Source: Actinomadura meyerae
GTDB taxonomy: Bacteria > Actinomycetota > Actinomycetes > Streptosporangiales > Streptosporangiaceae
Assembly (NCBI RefSeq): GCF_900188445.1
Contig: NZ_FZOR01000021.1
Coordinates: 79,407-143,406, forward strand
Direction of reading: 5' to 3'
Length of the DNA stretch: 64,000 nt
In this document: positions 48,406 to 57,708 of the stretch, in pieces
Layout: every line of letters starts with the position of its first letter
How positions within the stretch are numbered: the stretch's first letter is position 1
Notes under the pieces: model-generated
Seen by the model: only the letters and a program-made list of their open reading frames with translations
Told to the model about the DNA's origin: nothing
Databases searched by the model: none
Program-made: the position numbers and the translations under genes

Positions 48406-49832
48406 CTCGTCGTTCCCGTCTCGCTCGTCTCGCTCGTCTCGCTCGTCTCGCTCGCCCCGGACCCGGACCCGGACGATGCCGCCGCGCCCCGCCCCCGAGG
48501 GTAGGCGCCGCGCAAGCGGCGGACGGCCGGGTAGCGGTCGCGGGCGGTCCGGGCGGCCCGTGCGGCGAGCGGCGCGGCGTCGCGGGCCATCCGGCCCGTC
48601 TCCGCCGCCAGCTCGGCGGCCTCCCGCCGCAGCGGTCCGAGCCGGTCGCGGACCGGTACCTCGGCACCGGGGACGGACGCCGCCTCGTCGTGCCGGTCGC
48701 GGACGCGGGCCAGCAGCGCCGCGACCGCGTCGACGCCCGCGTCCGCCATCTCCGCCCAGCGCGGCTCGTCGGGGTCGGGCGCGGGCGGCGTCCCGAGCGC
48801 AGGACCGGACGCGGCCGACGGCATCAGGTCGTACAGGTCGCCGACCACGCGGTAGCCGGCCGCGCGGAGCCCCTCGGCCATCTCCACGGCCCGCTCGGTC
48901 GCCCACGGCACGTGCTCGGCGGGAAGCTCGATCCGGATCGGCGCCGGCCGTTCCACCAGCACGTGCTGCGCGAGGAACAGCTTGACCTCGTCGTTGTAGG
49001 CGTGCCAGCCGATCCGCTCACCCGGCTCGGTGCCGTGGCCGAGCTCGGTGTCGAGGCCGAGCTCCCTGTTGAGCCGGAGCAGGAACTGCGTCTCGGACAA
49101 CCCGAGCGACGGGTTCGCGAACGTCCCGGACAGGTCGTAGTCGTCCGGGACGAGGCCGACCGCCGCGCAGAAGCGCCGCCACAGCAGGTCGCGGGGCGCG
49201 CCGGGCGGGGGCAGCGTGACGACGTGGACGCGTTCCGGTGGCAGGCCCGCGCCCCAGCGCCGCAGGACCGCGACCGGGTCCTGGAGCCCCCAGAACAGCC
49301 GCGCGCTCTCGAACGTCCGCCAGTTGCGCCGCCGGAGCGCGGCCACGAACTCGGAGAACGAGGTGGTGAACCGGTTCTTGACGTCCTCCTGCCAGTGCGC
49401 CGGGATCTGCCTGCCGAGGTCGCGGGCGGTGAAGACGAGGTGGACGTCCGCGAAGCCCAGGTCGGCCATGGCCCGCCGGATGTCGGCCGGGCGCGCGGGG
49501 GCGAACAGCTCCTGCGAGATGACCGCGTCGCCGGGCCACGCGCGGACCTCATCGACCAGGTCCTGCCAGGCGCCGCGCGTCCACGGGTCGGACGCCTCGG
49601 GGAAGAACGTCCGGCGCAGGTCGAAGGCGGCCCTGACATGGGCGGAGAAGTCGGCGCCGGGGTAGAGGACGCCGTGCTCGCGCAGCCGGTAGCGGTTGCG
49701 CCACAGCACGTCCTGGAGGAACGACGTCCCGCTCTTGGCGGCACCGACGTGGAGGAAGACCGACCGGCGCGGGCCGCCCGCCGTCCGGTCCGCGGTGCGG
49801 CCTTCCGCGCCGCCTGGAGTGGGTGCGACCAC
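48402..49832 (-). CDS. Sulfotransferase-like protein (first of pair)
   Basis: The 476-residue protein contains the PAPS-binding loop SVFLHVGAAKSGTSFLQDVL, with the expected Lys. AVISQELFAPARPADIRRAM and HLVFTARDLGRQIPAHWQED follow, as in bacterial sulfotransferases. A helical tail ends with SETSETSETSET. GTG 49832 is chosen because AAGGA lies 5 bases upstream. It is divergent from glf across 135 bases. It probably transfers sulfate from PAPS to a hydroxyl of the surface glycan; the acceptor is unknown. Confidence 0.85.
   Translation of the reverse strand: MVAPTPGGAEGRTADRTAGGPRRSVFLHVGAAKSGTSFLQDVLWRNRYRLREHGVLYPGADFSAHVRAAFDLRRTFFPEASDPWTRGAWQDLVDEVRAWPGDAVISQELFAPARPADIRRAMADLGFADVHLVFTARDLGRQIPAHWQEDVKNRFTTSFSEFVAALRRRNWRTFESARLFWGLQDPVAVLRRWGAGLPPERVHVVTLPPPGAPRDLLWRRFCAAVGLVPDDYDLSGTFANPSLGLSETQFLLRLNRELGLDTELGHGTEPGERIGWHAYNDEVKLFLAQHVLVERPAPIRIELPAEHVPWATERAVEMAEGLRAAGYRVVGDLYDLMPSAASGPALGTPPAPDPDEPRWAEMADAGVDAVAALLARVRDRHDEAASVPGAEVPVRDRLGPLRREAAELAAETGRMARDAAPLAARAARTARDRYPAVRRLRGAYPRGRGAAASSGSGSGASETSETSETSETGTTR
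48418..48453 (-). repeat. 9-base tandem repeat (Ser-Glu-Thr) at sulfotransferase end
   Basis: Four copies of GTCTCGCTC in the plus strand, encoding SET units at the end of the first sulfotransferase-like gene. Copy-number change keeps the frame. Confidence 0.75.
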
Positions 49833-49967
49833 CGCGATCCTTGGGGAGCCCTGCCTTGGTGCCGATGAAATCCCCGGTATCTTAGCCGCAATCCGTACGT
49901 AAGGACCGGCCGGTGCCGTGGCGCGGCGAGGTCCTCCGCTCCCCCCGCACGGGATGGACACTGCCCT

Positions 49968-51137
49968 GTGAACGTCGACCTCGTGGTGGCCGGTTCCGGG
50001 TTCTTCGGGCTCACGGTCGCCGAACGGTGCGCGGCGTCGCTGGGGCTGCGCGTGCTCGTCGTCGAGCGGCGCGGCCACATCGGCGGGAACGCCTACAGCG
50101 AGCCCGAGCCGGAGACCGGTATCGAGGTCCACCGGTACGGCGCGCACCTGTTCCACACGTCCAACGAGCGGGTGTGGGAGTACGCGAACCGGTTCACCGC
50201 CTTCACCGGCTACCGGCACCACGTGTACTCCACGTTCAAGGGCAAGGTCTACCCGATGCCGATCAACCTCGGCACGATCTGCGCGTTCTTCGGCCGCGCC
50301 TTCAGCCCGGACGAGGCGCGCGCGCTGATCGCCCGGCAGGCCGCCGAGGTGACCGACCCGGGCAACCTGGAGGAGAAGGCGATCTCGCTGATCGGGCGCC
50401 CGCTGTACGAGGCGCTGATCCGCGGGTACACGGCCAAGCAGTGGCAGACCGACCCGCGCGAGCTGCCCGCGGAGATCATCACCCGGCTGCCCGTGCGGTA
50501 CACCTTCGACAACCGCTACTTCAACGACGTCCACGAGGGCCTGCCGGTCGACGGCTACACCGCGTGGCTGGAGCGCATGGCCGACCACCCGCGCATCGAG
50601 GTCCGGCTCGGCACCGACTTCTTCGACCTGCGCGGCGACGCGGTCGGCAACGTGCCGGTCGTCTACACCGGGCCGCTGGACCGCTACTTCGACTACGCCG
50701 AAGGCGACCTCGGCTGGCGCACGCTGGACTTCGAGACGCGGGTCGAACCCACCGGCGACTTCCAGGGAACCCCCGTCATGAACTACGCCGACGAGGACGT
50801 CCCCTACACCCGGATCCACGAGTTCCGGCACTTCCACCCCGAGCGCGCGCACTACCCCACCGACAAGACGGTGATCATGCGGGAGTACTCGCGGGCCGCC
50901 GCGCGCGGCGACGAGCCCTACTACCCCGTCGACACCGCCGCCGACCGCGCCCGCCTGCTCGCCTACCGCGAGCTGGCCAAGGGGGAGCCGGACGTGCTGT
51001 TCGGCGGGCGGCTCGGCACCTACCGGTACCTGGACATGCACATGGCCATCGCCGCCGCGCTGAGCATGGTCGACAACAAACTGCGTCCCCATTTCGCGGA
51101 CGGGGCGCGTCTCAAGAGCGGAGGTAGGGCCAGATGA
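49968..51137 (+). CDS. glf: UDP-galactopyranose mutase
   Basis: Glf converts UDP-galactopyranose to UDP-galactofuranose using FAD. The 389-residue product has the FAD-binding VVAGSGFFGLTVAER loop and ERRGHIGGNAY, then GIEVHRYGAHLFHTSNERVW, PMPINLGTI and GYTAKQWQTDP. The FAD-binding end GRLGTYRYLDMHMAIAAAL is also present. All are Glf hallmarks and the length is usual. GTG start. It overlaps glfT2 by 4 bases (ATGA) and begins a plus-strand operon. It supplies the donor for GlfT2. Confidence 0.97.
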   Translation: MNVDLVVAGSGFFGLTVAERCAASLGLRVLVVERRGHIGGNAYSEPEPETGIEVHRYGAHLFHTSNERVWEYANRFTAFTGYRHHVYSTFKGKVYPMPINLGTICAFFGRAFSPDEARALIARQAAEVTDPGNLEEKAISLIGRPLYEALIRGYTAKQWQTDPRELPAEIITRLPVRYTFDNRYFNDVHEGLPVDGYTAWLERMADHPRIEVRLGTDFFDLRGDAVGNVPVVYTGPLDRYFDYAEGDLGWRTLDFETRVEPTGDFQGTPVMNYADEDVPYTRIHEFRHFHPERAHYPTDKTVIMREYSRAAARGDEPYYPVDTAADRARLLAYRELAKGEPDVLFGGRLGTYRYLDMHMAIAAALSMVDNKLRPHFADGARLKSGGRAR

Positions 51138-53254
51138 GCGCATCCGCCGGGACCGCCGGCCGCGGCGCCGGGGCGGCGCCCGCGGACCTGCGCGTCCTGC
51201 AGCGCGTCGTGATGCCGGTCGACCGCGACCTGGACGTCCTCAAGCTGTACGTCGAGGGCGAGATCGCCCGGGGCGCCGAGGCGCTCGCGGCGGAGGCCGC
51301 GGTCGAGGAGGGCATCCTCGCGGGCCTCGCCGACGGCGCCGGGATCGCCGACAGCGTGGGCCGGCGCAGCGTGGTGGTGCCGGTCGGGCGGCGGGTCTCG
51401 TTCGCCACCTACTTCAACGCGTTCCCCGCCGGCTACTGGCGGCGCTGGACGTCGGTGGAGGAGGTGATCCTGCGGGTCCGCGTGCGCGGCCGGGCGACCG
51501 TGATCGTGTACCGGTCCAGCGCCAAGGGCCACATCCAGCGGGTCGACTCCGTCCGCGTCGACGCCGAGGACGCGCACGAGGAGACGTTCCGGCTGCCGCT
51601 CCGGCCGTTCATCGACGGCGGCTGGTACTGGATGGACATCCTCGCCGGCGAGGGCGAGGCGGTCCTCGAACGGGCCGACTGGTGCGCGGAGCCGGACGAG
51701 GACGTCCGGCAGGGCCGGGTCAGCCTCGGCATCACCACGTTCAACCGCCCCGACTTCTGCGTCGCCCAGCTCCTCGCGCTGGCCGCCGCCCCCGAGGTCC
51801 TCAGCGTCGTGGACGCCGTGTACGTCGTCGACCAGGGCACCGACCGCGTCCGCGACGACCCGGACTTCGCGCGCGCCGCCGAGGCGCTCGGCGGCACGCT
51901 GCGCCTCATCGAGCAGGGGAACCTCGGCGGCTCCGGCGGGTTCTCCCGGGCGATGGACGAGACCGTCAAGGCCGGCGCGAGCGACTACGTCCTGCTCCTC
52001 GACGACGACGTGGTCACCGAGACCGAGGGCATCCTGCGCGGCGTCGCGTTCGCGGACTTCGCCCGCACCCCGACGATCGTCGGCGGCCACATGTTCAACC
52101 TGTTCGTCCGCTCGCAGCTGCACGCCTACGGCGAGACCATCGGGCGGTACCGCTGGTGGTGGGAGGAGGCCCCGCACACCCGGCGCGAGCACGACTTCGC
52201 GCTGCCCGCGCCGCCGCCCACCGCGCCGGACGCCGTCCAGAAGCAGCAGACGCGTCCCAGCACCGGGAGCCTGCGCGCGACCAAGTGGCTGCACCGGCGC
52301 GTCGACGTCGACTACAACGGCTGGTGGATGTGCCTGATCCCCGTCGACGTCGTGCGCAAGGTCGGCCTGTCCATGCCGATGTTCATCAAGTGGGACGACG
52401 CCGAGTACTGCGTCCGCGCGGGCGAGGCCGGCTTCCCGACCGTGACCCTGCCCGGCATGGCCGCATGGCACGTCCCATGGCAGGACAAGGACGACGGCAT
52501 CGACTGGCAGGCGTACTTCCACGAGCGCAACCGGCTGGTCACCGCGCTGATGCACTCGCCCTACGAGCGCGGCGGCAACCTCGTCAAGGAGAGCTTCATC
52601 ATCTCGGTGAAGCACGCCCTCGCCATGCAGTACTCCACCGCCGAGCTGATGCTGTCGGCGATCGAGGACGTGCTGAGCGGCCCGGAGCACATGCACGCCG
52701 GGATCGCCACCAAGCTGCCGGAGATCATGCGGTTCCGGGCCGGCTTCCCGGACGCGCGGAACCGGGCCAGCCACGAGGAGTTCCCGCGGGTGCGGCGGCG
52801 CCGGCCGCCGAAGCGGGGCCGCGGCTTCAAACCGCCGCGCGGCACCGTGAACGTGCTGGCGAGCGCGGTGCTCGGCACCGTCAAGCAGCTCCGCCCGGTC
52901 GACCCGTCCGCGCGCGGCAACCCGCAGCTGACCGTGCCGCACATCGACCGGCACTGGAGCCTGCTGGCGCAGGTCGACAGCGCGCTCGTCTCGTCCGCCG
53001 ACGGCACCAAGGTCGCCTGGTACCAGCGCGACCCGGAGCGGTTCCGGCGGCTGCTGGCGCGGACGTCGCTGCTGCACGCCCGGCTCACCCGGGAGTGGCC
53101 CGAGCTGAGCCGGCGCTACCGGGCGGCGATGGCCGAGATCGCCTCGCCGGAGGCGTGGCGGGCGACGTTCGAGGCGGCGAGCCCCGGCACCGGCACGGCG
53201 GACACCGGCGATGCGGGCGAAGCCTCTCCCGCTTCCGGGGACGGTCCGGGATGA
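51134..53254 (+). CDS. glfT2: Galactofuranosyltransferase GlfT2
   Basis: GlfT2 polymerises galactofuranose into galactan at the cytosolic side. The 706-residue product has an N-terminal beta-sandwich region (VVVPVGRRVSFATYFNAFPA), then a GT-A domain with LGITTFNRPDFC, the DDD motif D290-D292 (LLLDDDVV), W-D421-D422 (FIKWDDAEYC) and H446 (AAWHVPW). These match the DxD, DD and His residues known from the mycobacterial enzyme. A helical C-terminal region follows. It is somewhat longer than the mycobacterial enzyme because of an insert near residue 360-385. It overlaps glf and the exporter gene by 4 bases each. Confidence 0.95.
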   Translation: MSASAGTAGRGAGAAPADLRVLQRVVMPVDRDLDVLKLYVEGEIARGAEALAAEAAVEEGILAGLADGAGIADSVGRRSVVVPVGRRVSFATYFNAFPAGYWRRWTSVEEVILRVRVRGRATVIVYRSSAKGHIQRVDSVRVDAEDAHEETFRLPLRPFIDGGWYWMDILAGEGEAVLERADWCAEPDEDVRQGRVSLGITTFNRPDFCVAQLLALAAAPEVLSVVDAVYVVDQGTDRVRDDPDFARAAEALGGTLRLIEQGNLGGSGGFSRAMDETVKAGASDYVLLLDDDVVTETEGILRGVAFADFARTPTIVGGHMFNLFVRSQLHAYGETIGRYRWWWEEAPHTRREHDFALPAPPPTAPDAVQKQQTRPSTGSLRATKWLHRRVDVDYNGWWMCLIPVDVVRKVGLSMPMFIKWDDAEYCVRAGEAGFPTVTLPGMAAWHVPWQDKDDGIDWQAYFHERNRLVTALMHSPYERGGNLVKESFIISVKHALAMQYSTAELMLSAIEDVLSGPEHMHAGIATKLPEIMRFRAGFPDARNRASHEEFPRVRRRRPPKRGRGFKPPRGTVNVLASAVLGTVKQLRPVDPSARGNPQLTVPHIDRHWSLLAQVDSALVSSADGTKVAWYQRDPERFRRLLARTSLLHARLTREWPELSRRYRAAMAEIASPEAWRATFEAASPGTGTADTGDAGEASPASGDGPG

Positions 53255-54120
53255 CGGTCGCTCCCATCCGCGCGGACGGCGGCCTGCGCGCACCCGGGGA
53301 GGACGGCGGCCTCCGCCAGACGTTCCGCAACAAGTACCTGCTGCGCCTCCTCGTGCGCCGCGAGCTGCGCGCCCGCTACAAGGGGTCGCTGCTCGGGCTC
53401 GGCTGGTCCTACGTGCGGCCGGCCGTGCACTTCGCCGTGTACTTCTACGTCGTCGGCGTCTTCCTCGGCATGGACCGGCAGATCGACGACTTCCCGGTCT
53501 ACCTGTTCGCGGGCATGGTCCTGATCAACCTGTTCACCGAGATGCTGCACTCGGGCACCCGGTCGGTCACCGGCAACGCCCCGCTCGTCCGGAAGGTGTT
53601 CCTGCCGCGGGAGCTGTTCCCGACGGCGTCGGCGCTGGTGTCGCTGGTCCACTTCCTGCCCGGCATGCTGATCCTGCTCGGCGGGGCCTTCGCGGCGGGC
53701 TGGCGGCCCTCGCCGGCGGGCCTCGGCGCGGCCGCCCTCGGGTTCACGATCATCGTCGTGCTCGGGTTCGGCATCGCGCTGCTGTGCGCGGCGGTGAACG
53801 TCTTCTTCCGCGACCTGGAGCAGGTCGTCGACATCCTGATGATCGTCATCACCTGGTCGGTGCCGATGATCTACCCGTGGACGCACGTCCGGACCCACGC
53901 GCCCGGCTGGGTGCTGGACGTCTACCTCGCCAACCCGCTCGTCAGCGCGGTGTCGCTGTTCCAGCGGGCGTTCTGGTACCCCGGGGCCGGCGGCGGCTTC
54001 GCGTTCCCGCCCGACCTGTACGCCCGCGCCGGCGTGTCCCTCGCCGTGAGCCTGCTGGTGTTCGCCGCGGGGCACGCGGCGTTCGCCCGCATGCAGACGC
54101 GCTTCGCGCAGGAGCTGTGA
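53251..54120 (+). CDS. wzm: ABC-2 type polysaccharide exporter permease (Wzm/RfbD-like)
   Basis: The 289-residue protein has six hydrophobic segments, with LLVRRELRARYKGSLLGLGWSYV before the first. This is the usual entry of Wzm-type permeases. PLVRKVFLPRELFP, VFFRDLEQVVDI and WSVPMIYPW are further family marks. It forms the membrane part of an exporter that moves lipid-linked glycan to the outside. ATG 53251 overlaps the glfT2 stop (ATGA). The ATPase follows after 3 bases. In mycobacteria the homologous pair exports galactan. Confidence 0.94.
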   Translation: MTVAPIRADGGLRAPGEDGGLRQTFRNKYLLRLLVRRELRARYKGSLLGLGWSYVRPAVHFAVYFYVVGVFLGMDRQIDDFPVYLFAGMVLINLFTEMLHSGTRSVTGNAPLVRKVFLPRELFPTASALVSLVHFLPGMLILLGGAFAAGWRPSPAGLGAAALGFTIIVVLGFGIALLCAAVNVFFRDLEQVVDILMIVITWSVPMIYPWTHVRTHAPGWVLDVYLANPLVSAVSLFQRAFWYPGAGGGFAFPPDLYARAGVSLAVSLLVFAAGHAAFARMQTRFAQEL

Positions 54121-54123
54121 CCG

Positions 54124-54978
54124 ATGCCCAGTCAGCCGCCCGGTCCGTCCATCGTCATCGACCGCGTGACGAAGAACTTCACGCTGCGGCACGCGCGGTC
54201 GATCAAGGAGATGAGCGTCCGGGCGCTGCGCCGCCAGCGGCTGTCGGACCGCTTCCGGGCGCTGGACGAGGTCAGCCTCACCATCGACCAGGGCGAGACC
54301 GTCGCGCTCATGGGCCTCAACGGGTCGGGGAAGAGCACCCTGCTCAAGCTCATCTCGGGCGTCATGCGGCCGGACGAGGGGTCGGTGCGCGTCCGCGGCC
54401 GCGTCGCCGGGCTCATCGACGTGGGCGCCGGCCTGCACCCCGAGCTGACCGGCCGGGAGAACGTGTTCCTCAACGGGGCGATCCTCGGCATGTCCCGCGA
54501 GGAGATCGCCCGCAAGTTCGACGCGATCGTCGAGTTCTCCGGCGTCGAGCGGTTCCTGGACGACCAGGTGAAGTTCTACTCGTCCGGCATGTTCATGCGG
54601 CTGGCGTTCTCGATCGCGGCGCACACCGAGCCGGACGTGTTCCTGATCGACGAGGTGCTGGCCGTCGGCGACCCGCCGTTCCGGGAGAAGTGCCTGGAGC
54701 GCATCCGGGAGCTGCGCGGCGAGGGCCGCACGATGGTCGTCGTCGCGCACGACATCAAGATGCTCGTCGACCTGTGCGACCGCGGCGTCACCATGCGGCA
54801 GGGGCGGCTGATCTTCGACGGCCCGACCGCGGAGGCCGGCCGGCTCGTCCGCGAGGACCGCGCCGCCCGCCGCGCCGCCGCTGCGGCCGAGGCGGCGGGG
54901 GCCGCGGGGGCCGCGGGGGCCGCCGGGGCCGTGACGGGCCGAACTTCGACCACCACAGCGGGAGATTCCGGTGGATAG
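54124..54978 (+). CDS. wzt: ABC polysaccharide exporter ATPase (Wzt/RfbE-like)
   Basis: The 284-residue ATPase has Walker A GLNGSGKSTLLK (Lys70), the signature YSSGMFMRLAFS, Walker B VFLIDEVLAVGD and the switch His (VVVAHDIK). GSVRVRGRVAGLIDVGAGLHPELTGREN is typical of Wzt/TagH-type ATPases, which drive glycan export. The C-terminal carbohydrate-binding domain of some Wzt proteins is absent; a short Ala-rich tail takes its place. It is 3 bases after the permease gene. Confidence 0.94.
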   Translation: MPSQPPGPSIVIDRVTKNFTLRHARSIKEMSVRALRRQRLSDRFRALDEVSLTIDQGETVALMGLNGSGKSTLLKLISGVMRPDEGSVRVRGRVAGLIDVGAGLHPELTGRENVFLNGAILGMSREEIARKFDAIVEFSGVERFLDDQVKFYSSGMFMRLAFSIAAHTEPDVFLIDEVLAVGDPPFREKCLERIRELRGEGRTMVVVAHDIKMLVDLCDRGVTMRQGRLIFDGPTAEAGRLVREDRAARRAAAAAEAAGAAGAAGAAGAVTGRTSTTTAGDSGG

Positions 54979-55044
54979 GGTGTCCCGAGCCGCGGCCGGG
55001 GGCCGCGGCCGCCGCCGGTCCGGAGCCAGGGGAGAGGTACGGCG

Positions 55045-57708
55045 TTGACCAAGCAGGAACCCGGGAGCCCGTTGCTCGACAACGTGCGCCGGATCGTCGC
55101 CGACAGGGCGTGCTCCGTCCTGTCCCTGGACATCTTCGACACCGTGCTGTGGCGCCGCGTCCCCCGTCCCACCGACGCGTTCGCCCTGCTCGGCTCCCGG
55201 CTGCGGGACGCCGGCCTGTGCCCGCCGTGGGTGACCGACGCGACGTTCCGCCGGATGCGCATCGCCGCCGAGGACGCCGCCCGCCGCGACCGCGGCACCC
55301 TCGGCCCCGAGGTGTCGCTGTTCGACATCTGGCGCGCCATGCCGGACGGCGTGTTCGGCGCGGCGCCGCTGGAGCAGCTCGTCGACGCCGAGCTGCGGCT
55401 GGAACGCGAGCTCACCGTCGTCGACCTCGACATCGCCGAGGTCGTCCGGGCCGCGCGCAAGCAGGACATCGAGGTCGTCCTGGTGTCCGACACCTACTTC
55501 ACCGACGACCAGCTCGCGCGGCTCCTCGACCGCCCCGAGCTGGGCCCGATGGACACCGTCCGGATCTTCCGGTCGAACCAGCACGGCACCGGCAAGGCGA
55601 CCGGCCTCTGGGAGATCGTCCTGCGCGACCTCGGCCGCAGCCCCGAGCAGATCGTGCACGTCGGCGACCACGAGGTCGCCGACCACGAGGTGCCCGCCGC
55701 GCTCGGCGTCCGCACCGTCCACTACCGGCGGCTCGACGACGCCTACCGGGACGTGCTGCGCCGGGAGAAGGAGCCCGTCGAGCCGTTCGGCGACCACGCC
55801 CCCGACCTCGACGACCGGCACGGCGACTTCGGCCTCACCAGCCTGCGCGCCAAGGCCGTCCACTCGGGCGTGCCGTTCACCACCTCGGCGCTGGACGTCG
55901 CGTGGCGGTACGGCGCGGGCGTCCTCGGCCCGGTGCTGACGGGGTTCGCCGAGTGGGCGGCGTGGAAGGCGCACGACACCGGCACCCGCAGGCTCTGGTG
56001 CTCGATGCGGGAGGGCGAGCTGCTCTCCCGGCTGATCAACGAGGCCGCGGCGGCGCGCGGCTGGGACGTCCAGGCCGGCCCGGTCTGGCTGTCGCGGTTC
56101 GTCACGTCGCTGGCCGGGCTCGACCCGCACGACACCGGCGCGGTGCACGCCTTCATCCGGTCCGGCTACCGGCTGACCGTCCGGCAGGCGCTGACCGTCC
56201 TCGACCTCCAGCCGGGCGACGTGCCGGGCCTCGCCGCCGAGCTGGACACCGTCATCGACAACGGCGACATCGCCGACCGGGTCGCCCGCGCGCTGACCGA
56301 GACCCCGCACCTGTGCAACCGGCTCGCGGTGACGGTCACCGCCGCCCGCGAACGCATGATCAGGTCGCTGCGGGACGCCGGCGCCCTCGACGACCCGGAA
56401 CTGACCCTCGTCGACCTCGGCTGGGGCGGGACGATCCAGCGGCAGCTCGCCCGCGCCCTGGAGATCGCGCGCATCGACGTGCGGGTATCCGGCCTGTACC
56501 TCGCCACCGACAACCGGTCCGAGCGGGTGGCCCTGGCCGGGCTGCGCGCCGAGGGCTACCTCGCGCAGGCGGGCCACCCCGCGCACGTCGCCGCGACCAT
56601 CACCCGCAGCCCGGAGATCGTGGAGCAGTGCGTCAACGCGCTGTGCGGGTCGCTGATCGGGTTCTCCGCGGACGGCGAGCCCGTCCTCGGCGACACCCCG
56701 GACGCGCCGTCGCAGAACGCCGAGCGCCGCACCGTGCAGGACGGCATCCTCGCGTTCCAGCAGCAGTGGAACCGCTACGTCGCCGCGTCCGGCGGGGACT
56801 GGCCGGACCTCGCCCGCCCACGGGCCGCCCGCGACCGGCTCGCCCGCATCCTCGTGGCCGCGCTGGAGTCGCCCACCGCCGACGAGGCCGCCGTCTTCGG
56901 CAACTGGACCCACGAGGACAACTTCGGCTCCACCCTCGTCACCACCCTGCTGCCCGCCGACCTGAAACCCGCCATCCCGTACCTGTCGCCCGGCGACCTC
57001 GGCGACCTGCACATGCGCGACTCGTTCTGGCCCGCGCTCATCGCCGCGTCCGACACCGGCCTCGGCGCCATGGTCCGCGCCATCACCGACGGCGCCATCG
57101 ACCCGGCCGCGTTCGACCCGGCGGGCGAGCCGTACGAGACGCGGCTGCGGTACCGGACCGCCGACGACCGATGGCACGAGCCCATCCGCCGCCGCGTCCG
57201 GATCAACCACAACGGGCTGTCGTTCGCCCGGATCGACTTCGAGCACCACGACACGGTCGACATCTCCCTCGCGATCCCGGGCCGCCCGGCGATCGTCCGC
57301 GTCGACTGGATCGAGGCGAAGGTCATCGCCGGCGGGCGCCGGCGCGAGAAGGTGCTGCGATGGGACAAACCAGAAGACTTCGTCGGCCTGCACTACGCCG
57401 AATGCCGTTACCTCGGCGGCAACCTCATGGAGTTCGACACCCCGTACGCGGCGGTGTGGCTCCCGCTCGCCCGCCGCGCCGGGACGCCGACGGTGTCGTC
57501 CGCGCAGGTCACGATCGCGTTCGCGATGCTGCCGCAGTCGGCGTCCGGGATGGCGCCGCGGATGCCGGTCGACCGCCGGGCGGAGATGGCCGCCCGCGCG
57601 GCGCGGCTCACCGAGCGGATGCGCGCGGAGTACCGGACGGCCGGCGTCAAGGGCGTCGCCGCCGGCGCCAGGCGAGTGGCGAGGAGGAAGCTCGGTGACG
57701 ACCGCTGA
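55045..57708 (+). CDS. Large HAD-superfamily protein of the polysaccharide cluster
   Basis: The first 230 residues form a HAD-like domain: motif I SLDIFDTVLWR (D29), VVLVSDTYF (motif II) and IVHVGDHEVADHEVP (motif IV). The remaining 650 residues contain helical parts (MREGELLSRLINEAAA, LVDLGWGGTIQRQLARAL) and a strand-rich C-terminus. Large HAD proteins of this form occur in polysaccharide clusters of many bacteria; their function is unclear and could be glycan phosphate handling. TTG start with GAGAGG upstream. Its end overlaps the next gene by 14 bases. Confidence 0.85.
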   Translation: MTKQEPGSPLLDNVRRIVADRACSVLSLDIFDTVLWRRVPRPTDAFALLGSRLRDAGLCPPWVTDATFRRMRIAAEDAARRDRGTLGPEVSLFDIWRAMPDGVFGAAPLEQLVDAELRLERELTVVDLDIAEVVRAARKQDIEVVLVSDTYFTDDQLARLLDRPELGPMDTVRIFRSNQHGTGKATGLWEIVLRDLGRSPEQIVHVGDHEVADHEVPAALGVRTVHYRRLDDAYRDVLRREKEPVEPFGDHAPDLDDRHGDFGLTSLRAKAVHSGVPFTTSALDVAWRYGAGVLGPVLTGFAEWAAWKAHDTGTRRLWCSMREGELLSRLINEAAAARGWDVQAGPVWLSRFVTSLAGLDPHDTGAVHAFIRSGYRLTVRQALTVLDLQPGDVPGLAAELDTVIDNGDIADRVARALTETPHLCNRLAVTVTAARERMIRSLRDAGALDDPELTLVDLGWGGTIQRQLARALEIARIDVRVSGLYLATDNRSERVALAGLRAEGYLAQAGHPAHVAATITRSPEIVEQCVNALCGSLIGFSADGEPVLGDTPDAPSQNAERRTVQDGILAFQQQWNRYVAASGGDWPDLARPRAARDRLARILVAALESPTADEAAVFGNWTHEDNFGSTLVTTLLPADLKPAIPYLSPGDLGDLHMRDSFWPALIAASDTGLGAMVRAITDGAIDPAAFDPAGEPYETRLRYRTADDRWHEPIRRRVRINHNGLSFARIDFEHHDTVDISLAIPGRPAIVRVDWIEAKVIAGGRRREKVLRWDKPEDFVGLHYAECRYLGGNLMEFDTPYAAVWLPLARRAGTPTVSSAQVTIAFAMLPQSASGMAPRMPVDRRAEMAARAARLTERMRAEYRTAGVKGVAAGARRVARRKLGDDR

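Noticed and set aside
53211..57698. 1495-residue plus-strand frame
   Set aside because: Different frame over the exporter and HAD genes; no recognisable domain.
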